A DNA stretch of 21,247 nucleotides from a virus, in the IMG/VR virus record IMGVR_UViG_3300042507_000547, positions 1-21,247 of that record; one strand, written 5' to 3'. Within the stretch, counting starts at the first letter, position 1. The number at the start of each line of letters is the position of its first letter. The notes beneath the pieces were generated by a model. That model had not been told where the DNA came from. It saw nothing but the letters and a program-made list of their open reading frames with translations, and searched no databases. Made by a program: the position numbers and the translations under genes. Shown piece after piece: positions 6,929 to 13,180 of this stretch.

Positions 6929-7041
6929 ATGGACAGGTGGTGTGTATTACATACACACACACCCCATCTGTCCATCGTTTTGGCATAGACAAATGGATTT
7001 TTGGTTGTCCATCCATTTGTCCTTGATATGTCCATTTGTCC
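6929..7041. repeat. Repeat array and hairpins between primase and the terS-side operon
   Basis: Short related units fill this gap. TGTCCAT occurs at 6969-6975, 7006-7012 and 7029-7035, with its inverse ATGGACA at 6929-6935. TCCATTTGTCC occurs at 7012-7022 and 7031-7041, with the inverse GACAAATGGA at 6988-6997. Two hairpins can form: ATGGACAG (6929-6936) with CTGTCCAT (6968-6975), which encloses GTGTGTAT-TAC-ATACACAC (6940-6958), and GACAAATGGA (6988-6997) with either TCCATTTGTC copy. No T-run follows, so this is not a normal terminator. Protein-binding iterons or an RNA structure at the 5' end of the next unit are both possible. Confidence 0.7.
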
Positions 7042-7045
7042 ACAC

Positions 7046-9097
7046 TCACTTCTTGATCTGCACAACCACCGAATTAGATGATTTTGCGCCATCATCATCC
7101 GCATATACCGCCCAGCACAATTCACCATAAATGATTACTTTTTGTAAATCAGCAAGATCGGCTTTAACGCGATACCAAGCCTTATTTAGCGTTGCTGGCA
7201 TGACATCGCTGCCCATGCGCTTCTTGAATTCGTCCCTCCATTGGTCAATCTTTATGCACTTATTGCGCATTCCATCGACCACCTGCATCTCGCCAAACTT
7301 CTTAATTGCGTCGTGCAGACAGGACAACGCAAGCCGTTGATTCATTCCAGCGCCTGTCCTGTTTGGTGGTGTTGCTTGGTTAGGACGATCTGTATCCATC
7401 TCCTCATCTGTCTCAACCGCCAGACTGGATGCACCTTCAAAGTCGATAACTCCACTTGATCCAGTCGTGACCTCGACCATCTTGAAGCCTATGCGTTGAC
7501 CGTCTTCCCCGTCCTTCTGCTTGGAGATGTGGAGTATTCCTTTTGGCGGTTGAGCGCCTTCGATCCTGATAATCTCCAGCTCTGTGTCGACAGCGCCTAA
7601 GAGACTGCTGTGACCCCTGAGTCCTTTGGTTGCGTCCTTACCAGCGTGGTGAACCACCAAGAGAGAGCACTCATACTTGCCTTGGATTGCGCCAGCAGCC
7701 GTGATGAATGCACCCATGTCCTCACTTGCGTTCTCGTTACCACCGCCAAACGCTCTCGCCAAGGTGTCGATGATGATCATCTCGAAGTGAATCTCTCCCA
7801 CAGCCTTCAAATCATCAATGGCTTGCACCAAGTCCTTGAGGTCCGTCTGACTACTCCTGAGGTTGACTTGCCGTCTCAGGAAGTAAACAGGTGTTCCTTC
7901 TGGCGTGCCGTGGTGAATCTTCAGCGCCTTGATGCGCGTTCCGATACCGCCATGACCCTCACCCGCGATGTACAGGACTGCACCTTGCTTCGCTATCTGG
8001 TTGCCGAGGAATGGTCTGCCTGTGGCGATGCACTCTGCAATATCGAGTGCGACGAAGCTCTTAAACGAGGCAGGAGGAGCGTACAGAGCAACGAATGACC
8101 GTTGCGGAATAACGCCTTGCACCAGCCACTCGACAGGTTCGTCCTCGATGTCGTCCCACGCCTCGAGCTTGAATCCTTCGCGTTGAAGTGGTGCTTGTGG
8201 CAGCTCCAACTCTTGAGTTTCTTGCGTCTCCACAGAATTATTCAATCTTGCAGGAGTCGTTACATCCAGTTCACTTGCGACTGCTTGCGTGGCTTTTGTC
8301 AGGTCAACCAGCCTATCCTTGTCACCGCCATACTTGTGGACAAACTCGTATGCGTCTTCCTTGATCTCCTCTAACCCAAGGTCTACCACTCGGATACTTT
8401 TTGTAACCGACTTAAGAGCTGCAACTGCCTTCCTTGCGTACTCCCAGCCCACGGTGTCGTTGTCAGGCACTATCGCAATGGTGAGTCCGACTAGGTGCTT
8501 GACCACATCTTCGGGGAAACTGCTTGCACCGTTGTGCGTACAGGTTGCCACCACACCTAGTGACTTGAGAGCGTCGGCTGCCTTCTCGCCTTCGCAAAGG
8601 AATACAGTTCTGCCAGTCTTCCTTGCAAAGTCCACCTCTGGCAAGTTGTAAGGGACGATGTTCGCACCCGTCATTGATGCGTGCCGTCTGCCGTTCTCGT
8701 CCACCCTGTACTGCTTGTATGTCTTTCCCTTTGCGTCGAATGTCTTGTAGCGTTGTTTTATGTGCTGGACTACGCCATCCTCATCGGTGTAGTGCCACTC
8801 CTGTTCTAAAACAGGTTCTTGCTGTTTTGGTAACGGCTTGATCTGGGTGAGGAAGTCTGTCGGATTGGGTAGGTCTGGCAACAACCCAAAGTCCTTCACC
8901 GCATTGAAGACAGACTCCTGAGAGCACCCACTAAAGCACTTGAATAACGGCTTGCCTTCGTCAGTCTCTGACACGCAAAGACTTGGATTCCTGTCCCCGT
9001 TACCCTGCCCGTGACTGCTAACAGGACAGCTCGCCATCCATTGCCCGTTCACCTTCTTTGCGTTGCCAAGCGCTTGCGCTATTTGTTCGGCTTGCAT
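7046..9097 (-). CDS. Primase-helicase (zinc finger, Toprim, RepA-like ATPase)
   Basis: The 683-aa protein likely makes primers and unwinds DNA at the phage fork. The N-terminal zinc module has C24 and H29 (CPVSSHG), GDRNPSL, and C54/C58 (CFSGC). The Toprim domain has FLCEGEKAADAL (167-178, E169) and PDND (211-214), the metal-binding acidic pair. A linker of about 100 residues leads to a RecA-like ATPase: Walker A YAPPASFKS (339-347), IAGEGHGG (377-384), Walker B IIID (441-444), then VVHHAGKD (481-488) and GLRGHSSLLGAVD. This is the AAA_25/RepA-like type. I chose ATG 9097, which has AAGGA five bases upstream and begins right before the zinc module. The frame is open to 9175, but the extra 26 residues overlap a possible small gene and have no site. 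Confidence 0.9.
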   Translation of the reverse strand: MQAEQIAQALGNAKKVNGQWMASCPVSSHGQGNGDRNPSLCVSETDEGKPLFKCFSGCSQESVFNAVKDFGLLPDLPNPTDFLTQIKPLPKQQEPVLEQEWHYTDEDGVVQHIKQRYKTFDAKGKTYKQYRVDENGRRHASMTGANIVPYNLPEVDFARKTGRTVFLCEGEKAADALKSLGVVATCTHNGASSFPEDVVKHLVGLTIAIVPDNDTVGWEYARKAVAALKSVTKSIRVVDLGLEEIKEDAYEFVHKYGGDKDRLVDLTKATQAVASELDVTTPARLNNSVETQETQELELPQAPLQREGFKLEAWDDIEDEPVEWLVQGVIPQRSFVALYAPPASFKSFVALDIAECIATGRPFLGNQIAKQGAVLYIAGEGHGGIGTRIKALKIHHGTPEGTPVYFLRRQVNLRSSQTDLKDLVQAIDDLKAVGEIHFEMIIIDTLARAFGGGNENASEDMGAFITAAGAIQGKYECSLLVVHHAGKDATKGLRGHSSLLGAVDTELEIIRIEGAQPPKGILHISKQKDGEDGQRIGFKMVEVTTGSSGVIDFEGASSLAVETDEEMDTDRPNQATPPNRTGAGMNQRLALSCLHDAIKKFGEMQVVDGMRNKCIKIDQWRDEFKKRMGSDVMPATLNKAWYRVKADLADLQKVIIYGELCWAVYADDDGAKSSNSVVVQIKK

Positions 9098-9195
9098 TCT
9101 TGTCCTTCTAATAGTTCTAATCTCTGCTCCAGTTCGTAGACCCGTTGAGCCAACGCAATAAGTAGCAGCATCCAAAATTCTTGTGTGTTTTCCAT
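9079..9195 (-). CDS. Possible 38-aa leucine-rich small protein
   Basis: A short frame begins at ATG 9195 and ends 19 bases inside the primase gene. The peptide starts MENTQEFWMLLLIALAQRVY, followed by an acidic Leu-rich helix with heptad spacing (ELEQRLELLEG). It could be a short hydrophobic helix joined to a coiled coil. It begins only five bases after the T-run of a strong terminator and has no visible ribosome site, which argues against strong expression. It overlaps the primase start as coupled phage genes do. It could be a leader peptide, a small membrane-linked protein, or chance. Confidence 0.4.
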   Translation of the reverse strand: MENTQEFWMLLLIALAQRVYELEQRLELLEGQECKPNK

Positions 9196-9200
9196 AGAGG

Positions 9201-9235
9201 AAAAAAAACGGGACTGACCTTTCAGCCAGCCCCGT
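9201..9235 (-). terminator. Rho-independent terminator after the SSB-like gene
   Basis: On the minus strand the 12-base arms ACGGGGCTGGCT and GGTCAGTCCCGT pair completely, counting G-U pairs, around a GAAA tetraloop, and eight T follow. The plus-strand positions are 9208-9219, 9220-9223 and 9224-9235. It lies 12 bases after the stop of the 201-aa gene. It should end most leftward transcripts from the HTH operon before the primase-helicase gene. Confidence 0.9.
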
Positions 9236-9247
9236 CTCTCCTAAAAG

Positions 9248-9853
9248 TTAAAACATCTCGTCGTCATTTATTCCGGAAGCAATAGCAGTCTTAGGCGCTG
9301 CTTTTGCTTGCGGTGCTGGAGCTTGCGCTCCCATCGTGATCTTGCCGTCACTATCAAAGTTCTGAGTGCCATCGTCCACAGCGTCCATGCCAGCAGGTCT
9401 CTCGATCCACGACACCACATCAAAGTTAGGAATGCGTGTAGTGCCTTTGCCGATCTTCTCTAGCGTCGAGCCTTTGTACTCAATGACGGGTAACTTATCC
9501 GCATTGGCAGCCTGACCCGCCTCGATTGCCTTCCATAGTTTCTCTAAGCCCATGTTAGGACCTGTCCCGTTCGCGCTCCACTCAGCGAGTCCCATTTCTT
9601 TGTTATACATCTTGATGGAGAAACCGCGCTTATGGTCTGGTGACGGTTGAGCACCCTTCTTTCCAAGACTTGCGTCTGGCTGCCAGTCGCGCACACCTTC
9701 TCCAAGGTGCATCCAACCAGTCTGCAACGAGTCAGTATCCACAACCATTTTCTTTGGTGTGAATTCCTCTTTGTTGCTGTTGAGCCATGCGTTAGCAGAT
9801 GGCATAAAGCGGATGTAGTTACCACCGCCAGATGATGATGAAAGATTAAGCAT
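9248..9853 (-). CDS. Putative single-stranded DNA-binding protein
   Basis: The 201-aa protein lies between a Cas4-like nuclease gene and the primase gene, where many phages encode their SSB. It starts with LSSSSGGGNYIRFMPSANAW, a Gly-rich opening and strand that I recall from uncharacterised phage proteins in the same position. Aromatic and basic residues are spread through the first 150 residues (GWMHLGEGVRDW, HKRGFSIKMYNK, DVVSWIERP), consistent with an OB-like nucleic-acid binder. A linker rich in Pro and Ala (173-192) leads to the acidic tip NDDEMF, like the DDDxxF tail that SSBs use to recruit partners. The ATG at 9853 has AAAGG five bases upstream. The function is inferred from tail and context; no OB-fold motif is diagnostic by eye. 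Confidence 0.6.
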   Translation of the reverse strand: MLNLSSSSGGGNYIRFMPSANAWLNSNKEEFTPKKMVVDTDSLQTGWMHLGEGVRDWQPDASLGKKGAQPSPDHKRGFSIKMYNKEMGLAEWSANGTGPNMGLEKLWKAIEAGQAANADKLPVIEYKGSTLEKIGKGTTRIPNFDVVSWIERPAGMDAVDDGTQNFDSDGKITMGAQAPAPQAKAAPKTAIASGINDDEMF

Positions 9854-9903
9854 TTGAGCCTTTCGAGTTTAAGTGACACATGGTCACGGATTGGGGGAAT
9901 GGA

Positions 9904-11004
9904 TTATTGACCTAAAGAATAGTCACGCGCAAGAGTGAGACCACTAGATTCTTTGCGTGTGAGTGTGTCAATTAAGTCTTTTGATTCTTTGGGCAACAGT
10001 TTGGCTGCCTCAGATGGGCTAATTAGTTCACTAGAGACCAACTTATCTGCTGGGATACCAGCGTCGTGCAATGCGTGCTTTGCTGCTGTCTCGTCAATCC
10101 ACTTGCGGTAGGCACGCTTTGCAGTCATCTGCCAGCCTTTGATAACTGCACCGTCTTCAATGCGTTTGACTGCGTGATCTCTCACGGCATCGATAAACTT
10201 CTCCACAAGAGGAGCGCGATCAAGTAGGTCTGCGATCTGTTCTGGTGTGAGCGTAGTCGCTAAAGACTTCATCTCTTCCTTAGTCATCACCGCAAGGTTT
10301 GGTGTAGCAGCAATGACCTCAAAGCCTTTACGCTGTGCTGGACAAATAGCCTTCGCAGCACACCATTGGCATCCATCCTCTGTTGGCGTGGGTTCGGTGT
10401 CACCTTGTCTGATGGCTTGAATCGCTGGAGTTAACCTCGTCGCTGCCCAGTCGTTCAATTCTTTGAATGTAATCTTGTGAGTGCGAGGTTCACCGTGATG
10501 GGGCTGAATAATCGACAGCTCGATGTTGCTAAATTCAATCTTTGCGTGACGCATAGCACCGATGGCGTATATCTTCATCTGGTCTGAGTCAGCGTCAACA
10601 TAACCTCGTCCAGTTTTGAGGTCTGCAATGACTAAGGTTGACTTCTCGTCGTTCCACGCCACCACATCGGCAGTACCGCCCAGCTCGATGTCCTTGTCCT
10701 TGTACACGGTGACATACTGCTCAACCTTTAGCGTGCCAAGTCTTGACTCCAAGTCCCTGATATGGTTCACATGAGCTGCTGCAAAGTCAGCGTTCTGCTC
10801 GGTGATAAGAATGTCCTTGACCGTCTTACCCACCCAGTCATAGACACTTGAGTTAGTAAGGAATGCAGTCTCAGCCACCTCATGTATCGCAGTACCGATC
10901 TGCGCAGCTTCACCTGCTGTCTGGTAAGGGATGTCTGCACAAAGCCTCACAGATGCAGGACAAGATAGCCAGCGTGTGGCTGCCGATGGGCGTAGTTTGA
11001 TCAT
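9904..11004 (-). CDS. DUF2800 / Cas4-like PD-(D/E)XK exonuclease
   Basis: The 366-aa product matches the DUF2800 group of phage nucleases related to RecB and Cas4. The N-terminus has RPSAATRWLSCPAS with C15, then GTAIHEVAE (37-45) with H41. The nuclease core is GGTADVVAW (109-117, D113), IADLKTG (126-132, D128 and K130) and QMKIYAIGA (142-150, Q142). CQWCAAKAIC supplies C212, C215 and C221, so with C15 there are four cysteines to hold a 4Fe-4S cluster, as in Cas4 and AddB. It likely resects DNA ends for phage recombination, working with the SSB-like protein and the RuvC-like enzyme. Its ATG overlaps the previous stop by one base (TAATG) and has AGGA upstream. The C-terminal third is helical and without known motifs. 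Confidence 0.85.
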   Translation of the reverse strand: MIKLRPSAATRWLSCPASVRLCADIPYQTAGEAAQIGTAIHEVAETAFLTNSSVYDWVGKTVKDILITEQNADFAAAHVNHIRDLESRLGTLKVEQYVTVYKDKDIELGGTADVVAWNDEKSTLVIADLKTGRGYVDADSDQMKIYAIGAMRHAKIEFSNIELSIIQPHHGEPRTHKITFKELNDWAATRLTPAIQAIRQGDTEPTPTEDGCQWCAAKAICPAQRKGFEVIAATPNLAVMTKEEMKSLATTLTPEQIADLLDRAPLVEKFIDAVRDHAVKRIEDGAVIKGWQMTAKRAYRKWIDETAAKHALHDAGIPADKLVSSELISPSEAAKLLPKESKDLIDTLTRKESSGLTLARDYSLGQ

Positions 11005-11201
11005 TATTCTTTTTCCTGTAAATGCAAAAGTGTGTAGATGCGACCGCGAACTTCATTGGTTACTGCGTGACCTAGTTGATCTGGATCAAGTAACTCAGAC
11101 AGCAATTCGTCCCTTATCTTGAGTTTGGTTCTGGTGTCCTCCAGCTCCTTGGTGAGCCAAACAATGTGCTCGCGCATTGCGCCTCGTTCTTCGTCGATCA
11201 T
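11004..11201 (-). CDS. Small coiled-coil phage protein
   Basis: This is a 65-aa protein of unknown function. It begins MIDEERGAMREHIVWLTKEL and continues with a charged helix (EDTRTKLKIRDELLSELL) that could form a coiled coil, then DPDQLGHAVTNEVRGRIYTL. The ATG at 11201 is in an ATGA overlap with the gene upstream. The frame is open to 11327, but those extra residues are Arg/Cys-rich, antisense-like in composition, and lie across the neighbour gene, so I rejected that start. It lies between the resolvase and the nuclease genes in a tight operon. A role as a partner or modulator of one of these is possible but not shown. Confidence 0.65.
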   Translation of the reverse strand: MIDEERGAMREHIVWLTKELEDTRTKLKIRDELLSELLDPDQLGHAVTNEVRGRIYTLLHLQEKE

Positions 11202-11392
11202 TGTTTTGCTCTCAGTTCTCTTATGGCGTTTGCAGCAAATGCAAAGTAGTTGTCCTTGCCAACTCGCGCCTTGTGCAGTTCGTCGCAGATAGCAGCGCAG
11301 GCTTCGCGTTCTTCGTTCATAGCCCAACGAATAGCATCACGGGTGCTTGCATGACCTTGTATAGCCATCTCAATAATTTCATCTTGTGTCAT
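11198..11392 (-). CDS. Small conserved phage protein (CDEL/AIR type)
   Basis: The 64-aa product begins MTQDEIIEMAIQ and contains NEEREACAAICDEL and a C-terminal AANAIRELRAKQ. I recall this EREACAxxCDE...AAxAIRxR layout from many short phage proteins of unknown function, often next to recombination genes. It has two cysteines (in ACAAIC), no membrane segment and a mostly helical look. It overlaps genes on both sides by four bases (ATGA), so translation is probably coupled to that of the RuvC-like gene. No function can be given. Confidence 0.7.
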   Translation of the reverse strand: MTQDEIIEMAIQGHASTRDAIRWAMNEEREACAAICDELHKARVGKDNYFAFAANAIRELRAKQ

Positions 11393-11859
11393 TTAGCCTG
11401 ACTCCCGAAGTAAGCGATCATGGTTGCGTCAGCCCTGCCAGAGTCCTTAACGCGAGAAAACACTTGCTGGTGTTCTGGATGTAGTTCCATGCACCTGTGG
11501 CGTATAGCGTCCTTACCCTTGGCGCAACCCGTAGCCTTCTGCCACACCAAGGGATTGATGTAGGTGATCGGTACTGAGAAAGACGCAAGTGCGCCTTCAA
11601 TGATTCCAGCAGCTCTGCCGAAGGCATACATACTCGCTGTGCCTTGGTTTGGCATTGCGCCTGTGCGTTCTACAAATGCGTGCGTAGGGGCGAATACCTT
11701 AATGATGGATGCAACGCCCTGCGCAGAGACTTGGCGCTTGTTCTTGCCACCTCTAAGCACCTCCACGATGGGCATATCGACGACCTGCTCAAACTTGCCG
11801 TCAACATACAGAGAAAATGCTCCGAGTGCGCCAACATCCACACCCATCACCCTAATCAT
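11389..11859 (-). CDS. RuvC-like Holliday junction resolvase
   Basis: The 156-aa protein has the RNase H-like resolvase fold. The first acidic site is GVDVGALGAF (6-15, D8). The second is FVERTGAMPNQG (62-73, E64), followed by an SMYAFGRAAGIIEG helix (76-89) that is very typical of phage RuvC-like proteins. VWQKATG (105-111) and the final SGRADATMIAYFG (140-152, D144) complete the set. It would cut branched recombination or replication intermediates before packaging. GAGG is placed well upstream of the ATG at 11859. It overlaps the HTH gene by eight bases, so the regulator and this enzyme are made from one transcript. The length is close to that of RuvC, with no extra domain. Confidence 0.87.
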   Translation of the reverse strand: MIRVMGVDVGALGAFSLYVDGKFEQVVDMPIVEVLRGGKNKRQVSAQGVASIIKVFAPTHAFVERTGAMPNQGTASMYAFGRAAGIIEGALASFSVPITYINPLVWQKATGCAKGKDAIRHRCMELHPEHQQVFSRVKDSGRADATMIAYFGSQAK

Positions 11860-12064
11860 TCTTCACCTCAAGCGACTTGATGCGACCAATGATCAAGCGA
11901 TCTGTGGCGGTTCTGAGCTTCTCTATTGAGGTGATCAGGGGTACGGTATGCCCCGCTATCCATCGAGACATTTGAGCCTGATCTATGCCAGCCTCTCGGC
12001 AGATATCGGACATCTTGAACCCCGCCTTGTCAGCGCGTTCAATTATTTCGGTTATGTAGTTCAT
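11852..12064 (-). CDS. Small HTH (XRE/Cro-like) regulator
   Basis: This 70-aa protein is almost only a DNA-binding domain. GFKMSDICREAGIDQAQMSR (15-34) followed by WIAGHTVPLITSIEKL is a clear XRE-type helix-turn-helix. A short tail (IGRIKSLEVKND) has no dimerisation or RecA-cleavage domain, so it is more like Cro than CI. It is the first gene of the leftward operon and stands back to back with the rightward cluster, the usual place for a switch regulator. There is no clear ribosome site before ATG 12064 (ATACTCAGC). A possible promoter (TTGTTG-18-TAACAT) would give a nearly leaderless mRNA, as seen for lambda cI, but this is weak. Candidate operators are at 12086-12098 and 12260-12277. Confidence 0.82.
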   Translation of the reverse strand: MNYITEIIERADKAGFKMSDICREAGIDQAQMSRWIAGHTVPLITSIEKLRTATDRLIIGRIKSLEVKND

Positions 12065-12085
12065 GCTGAGTATGTTAACCTAGAA

Positions 12086-12098
12086 TTGACTACTTCAA
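12086..12098. promoter_or_regulatory. Candidate operator near the HTH gene
   Basis: TTGACTACTTCAA is a short inverted repeat (TTGA/TCAA, 5-base centre) 22 bases before the HTH start codon. Its TTGACTAC half is also present, on the opposite strand, in the palindrome at 12260-12277. Shared half-sites on both sides of the divergent region suggest binding by the HTH protein, but spacing differs between the two sites. Confidence 0.35.
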
Positions 12099-12108
12099 CA
12101 AGACAGAC

Positions 12109-12140
12109 AAAAAAAGGGGTGAGGTTTTACGCTCACCCCT
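12109..12140 (-). terminator. Rho-independent terminator upstream of the HTH gene
   Basis: On the minus strand AGGGGTGAG pairs perfectly with CTCACCCCT (9 bases, 8-base loop) and is followed by seven T. It ends 45 bases before the HTH start codon. It may stop leftward read-through or antisense transcription, or act as an attenuator in the leader of the HTH operon if the promoter lies to the right. There is no T-run on the other strand. Confidence 0.85.
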
Positions 12141-12180
12141 ATAAGGCAACTGCGCCTGTTGCGGAGACATAGGCACAGGT

Positions 12181-12202
12181 GACAGGGAAACTACACCCTG
12201 TC
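12181..12202. repeat. 7-base perfect hairpin in the divergent control region
   Basis: GACAGGG (12181-12187) pairs with CCCTGTC (12196-12202) around an 8-base loop. No clear T-run follows on either strand, so it is not a standard terminator. A smaller stem, GCAAC/GTTGC, lies at 12146-12162. Both would fall in or near a leftward leader RNA. Confidence 0.55.
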
Positions 12203-12204
12203 GG

Positions 12205-12234
12205 TATATATTTTATGGCGGTAATACCCGACAA
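12205..12234 (-). promoter_or_regulatory. Weak candidate leftward promoter
   Basis: On the minus strand TTGTCG (12234-12229) and TATATA (12210-12205) are 18 bases apart and each matches four of six consensus bases. Transcription from here would run through the 12109-12140 terminator before reaching the HTH gene. Other arrangements are possible; this is a tentative call. Confidence 0.3.
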
Positions 12235-12259
12235 AGTTATAGGGTCTAATAAGATAATG

Positions 12260-12277
12260 TTTGACATGGTAGTCAAA
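12260..12277. promoter_or_regulatory. Palindromic operator over the rightward -35 box
   Basis: TTTGACATGGTAGTCAAA has perfect 6-base arms (TTTGAC/GTCAAA) around a 6-base centre and covers the whole -35 box of the rightward promoter. A protein bound here would block RNA polymerase. The adjacent HTH gene is the obvious candidate; this is inferred from position. Confidence 0.55.
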
Positions 12278-12288
12278 CCTGATATGAT
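12261..12288 (+). promoter_or_regulatory. Strong sigma-70-type rightward promoter
   Basis: TTGACA (12261-12266) and TATGAT (12283-12288) are separated by 16 bases, and TG precedes the -10 in the extended position (TGATATGAT). This is the best promoter match in the window. Transcription should start near 12295, about 26 bases before the first plus-strand gene, whose GGAG site fits the leader. Confidence 0.82.
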
Positions 12289-12320
12289 TCACTCATCAAC
12301 AACACAACGGAGTAAACGAA

Positions 12321-12596
12321 ATGACAAACGCAACAATCACTCAGCCAACACAAGCAGAATTCAACATACAAATGTATGGTTTTGCTGACATAGATGCTTA
12401 TGTAGAGTCAGTAAAACAATCTACTACTTATAAATTTACTGGCGCAAGTATGGTTGTCGCTGGTTTATTGTCAGACGCACAAGAATTACTTTCTCATGGT
12501 GACGAAGAGCGCTCACGCCAAACTCTTAATGTTGCTAAAGCAATTTTATTTGAAATCGTTGATGGCAATTTAGTTCTCACAGTAGAGCGCAAGTAA
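12321..12596 (+). CDS. Conserved small phage protein, first gene of rightward cluster
   Basis: The 91-aa product has no function that I can name. After a Gln/Thr-rich start it has GFADIDAYVESVKQSTTYKF, then TGASMVVAGLLSDAQELLSH, GDEERSRQTLNVAKAILFE and a final strand. I recall near relatives in betaproteobacterial phages and prophages, always unannotated. It looks like a small helical, soluble protein. GGAG lies eight bases before ATG 12321, and the strong promoter at 12261-12288 is directly upstream, so this should be among the earliest and most abundant phage proteins. A hairpin (12604-12624) follows it. Its base composition is more AT-rich than that of the replication genes. Confidence 0.8.
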   Translation: MTNATITQPTQAEFNIQMYGFADIDAYVESVKQSTTYKFTGASMVVAGLLSDAQELLSHGDEERSRQTLNVAKAILFEIVDGNLVLTVERK

Positions 12597-12603
12597 AACC
12601 AAC

Positions 12604-12624
12604 GGGGCGCAAGCCCCATCTTTT
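12604..12624 (+). terminator. Short GC hairpin after the first rightward gene
   Basis: GGGGC (12604-12608), a GCAA tetraloop and GCCCC (12613-12617) are followed by ATCTTTT. The stem is only five bases and the T-run is broken, so it may be a partial terminator or an mRNA-stabilising 3' hairpin that keeps the first gene more abundant than those after it. The following gene's AAGGA site lies just beyond. Confidence 0.45.
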
Positions 12625-12636
12625 AAGGACACCACC

Positions 12637-12933
12637 ATGAAAGCAGATAGATTCAACAACCTACACATTACGGAAACAGAAGTCCATCCATTGCGCACAG
12701 AGTATCGTGTCGCAAGCGATACAGATAGATGGTCTGTTACTTTGATTGATAACAAATGGGGTGTTACTCACCAAGGACGCACATATCGTCCAGTTACCTC
12801 AACTCCACAAGGAAAAATAATTTTGAATTTTGTTTATAAGGTGACATCCAAAGCCGACGCATGGAATCACAACGCACCCTATAACTCTCAATTCCTTGGC
12901 GCACAACCCGCACGCGCTGGTCAAGATTATTAA
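12637..12933 (+). CDS. Uncharacterised 98-aa protein
   Basis: I do not recognise this protein. It appears to be a small beta-rich domain: TEVHPLRTEYRVASDTDRW, SVTLIDNKWGVTHQGRTYRP, then KIILNFVYKVTSKADAW and a polar tail ending QPARAGQDY. There are no cysteines, no membrane segment and no catalytic motif. ATG 12637 has AAGGA eight bases upstream and lies after a hairpin that separates it from the first gene. Promoter-proximal place in the rightward cluster suggests early expression. Confidence 0.75.
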   Translation: MKADRFNNLHITETEVHPLRTEYRVASDTDRWSVTLIDNKWGVTHQGRTYRPVTSTPQGKIILNFVYKVTSKADAWNHNAPYNSQFLGAQPARAGQDY

Positions 12934-12946
12934 AGGAGCAAACAGC

Positions 12947-13180
12947 ATGACCGAGACCCTATATAAATTTAACTGCGAAGTGGAAGGTGTAGCACTCACC
13001 TGCCACTTGGAGTATGAACCCGCAGAATTTAATCACGGGGAAGCGCCAGACTTCCCAGCTTGCATGAATCTGGTAAATGCCTTTTGCGGTGACATTGACA
13101 TCGCCCACATTCTTATGCAGTCCATCGTGGATCACATCTGCGAAGAAGCCCTCACACAACTTAACTCTGAAAGCGAATAA
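12947..13180 (+). CDS. Uncharacterised 77-aa protein
   Basis: This small acidic protein begins MTETLYKFNCEVEGVALTCH and contains DFPACMNLVNAFCGDIDIAH and HICEEALTQLNSESE. It has five cysteines, but they are spread without a CxxC pair. ATG 12947 is chosen because GGAG (in AAAGGAGCAAACAGC) precedes it; the frame is open back to 12896, but that would overlap the previous gene and lacks a site. Its stop overlaps the next ATG (TAATG). No function is known; it could be a small early host-interaction protein. Confidence 0.72.
   Translation: MTETLYKFNCEVEGVALTCHLEYEPAEFNHGEAPDFPACMNLVNAFCGDIDIAHILMQSIVDHICEEALTQLNSESE

Noticed and set aside
6923-7041. CRISPR array
   Set aside because: The repeated units are only 7-11 bases, in both orientations, without regular spacers or cas genes; the Cas4-like gene is a phage recombination nuclease.
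7610-8098. 162-aa open frame on the plus strand
   Set aside because: It is antisense to the primase-helicase ATPase domain, whose motifs are intact; Cys/Ser/Leu-rich composition is typical of a shadow frame.
9098-9175. 26-residue N-terminal extension of the primase-helicase
   Set aside because: ATG 9097 has a good AAGGA site and begins just before the zinc module; the longer start has none and overlaps the possible 38-aa gene.
11202-11327. 42-residue extension of the 65-aa gene
   Set aside because: It would overlap the 64-aa gene almost fully and has Arg/Cys-rich shadow composition; the ATGA junction marks 11201 as the start.
12179-12388. 69-aa open frame on the plus strand
   Set aside because: It would begin upstream of the strong promoter, spans the control region and runs into the first real gene in another frame.
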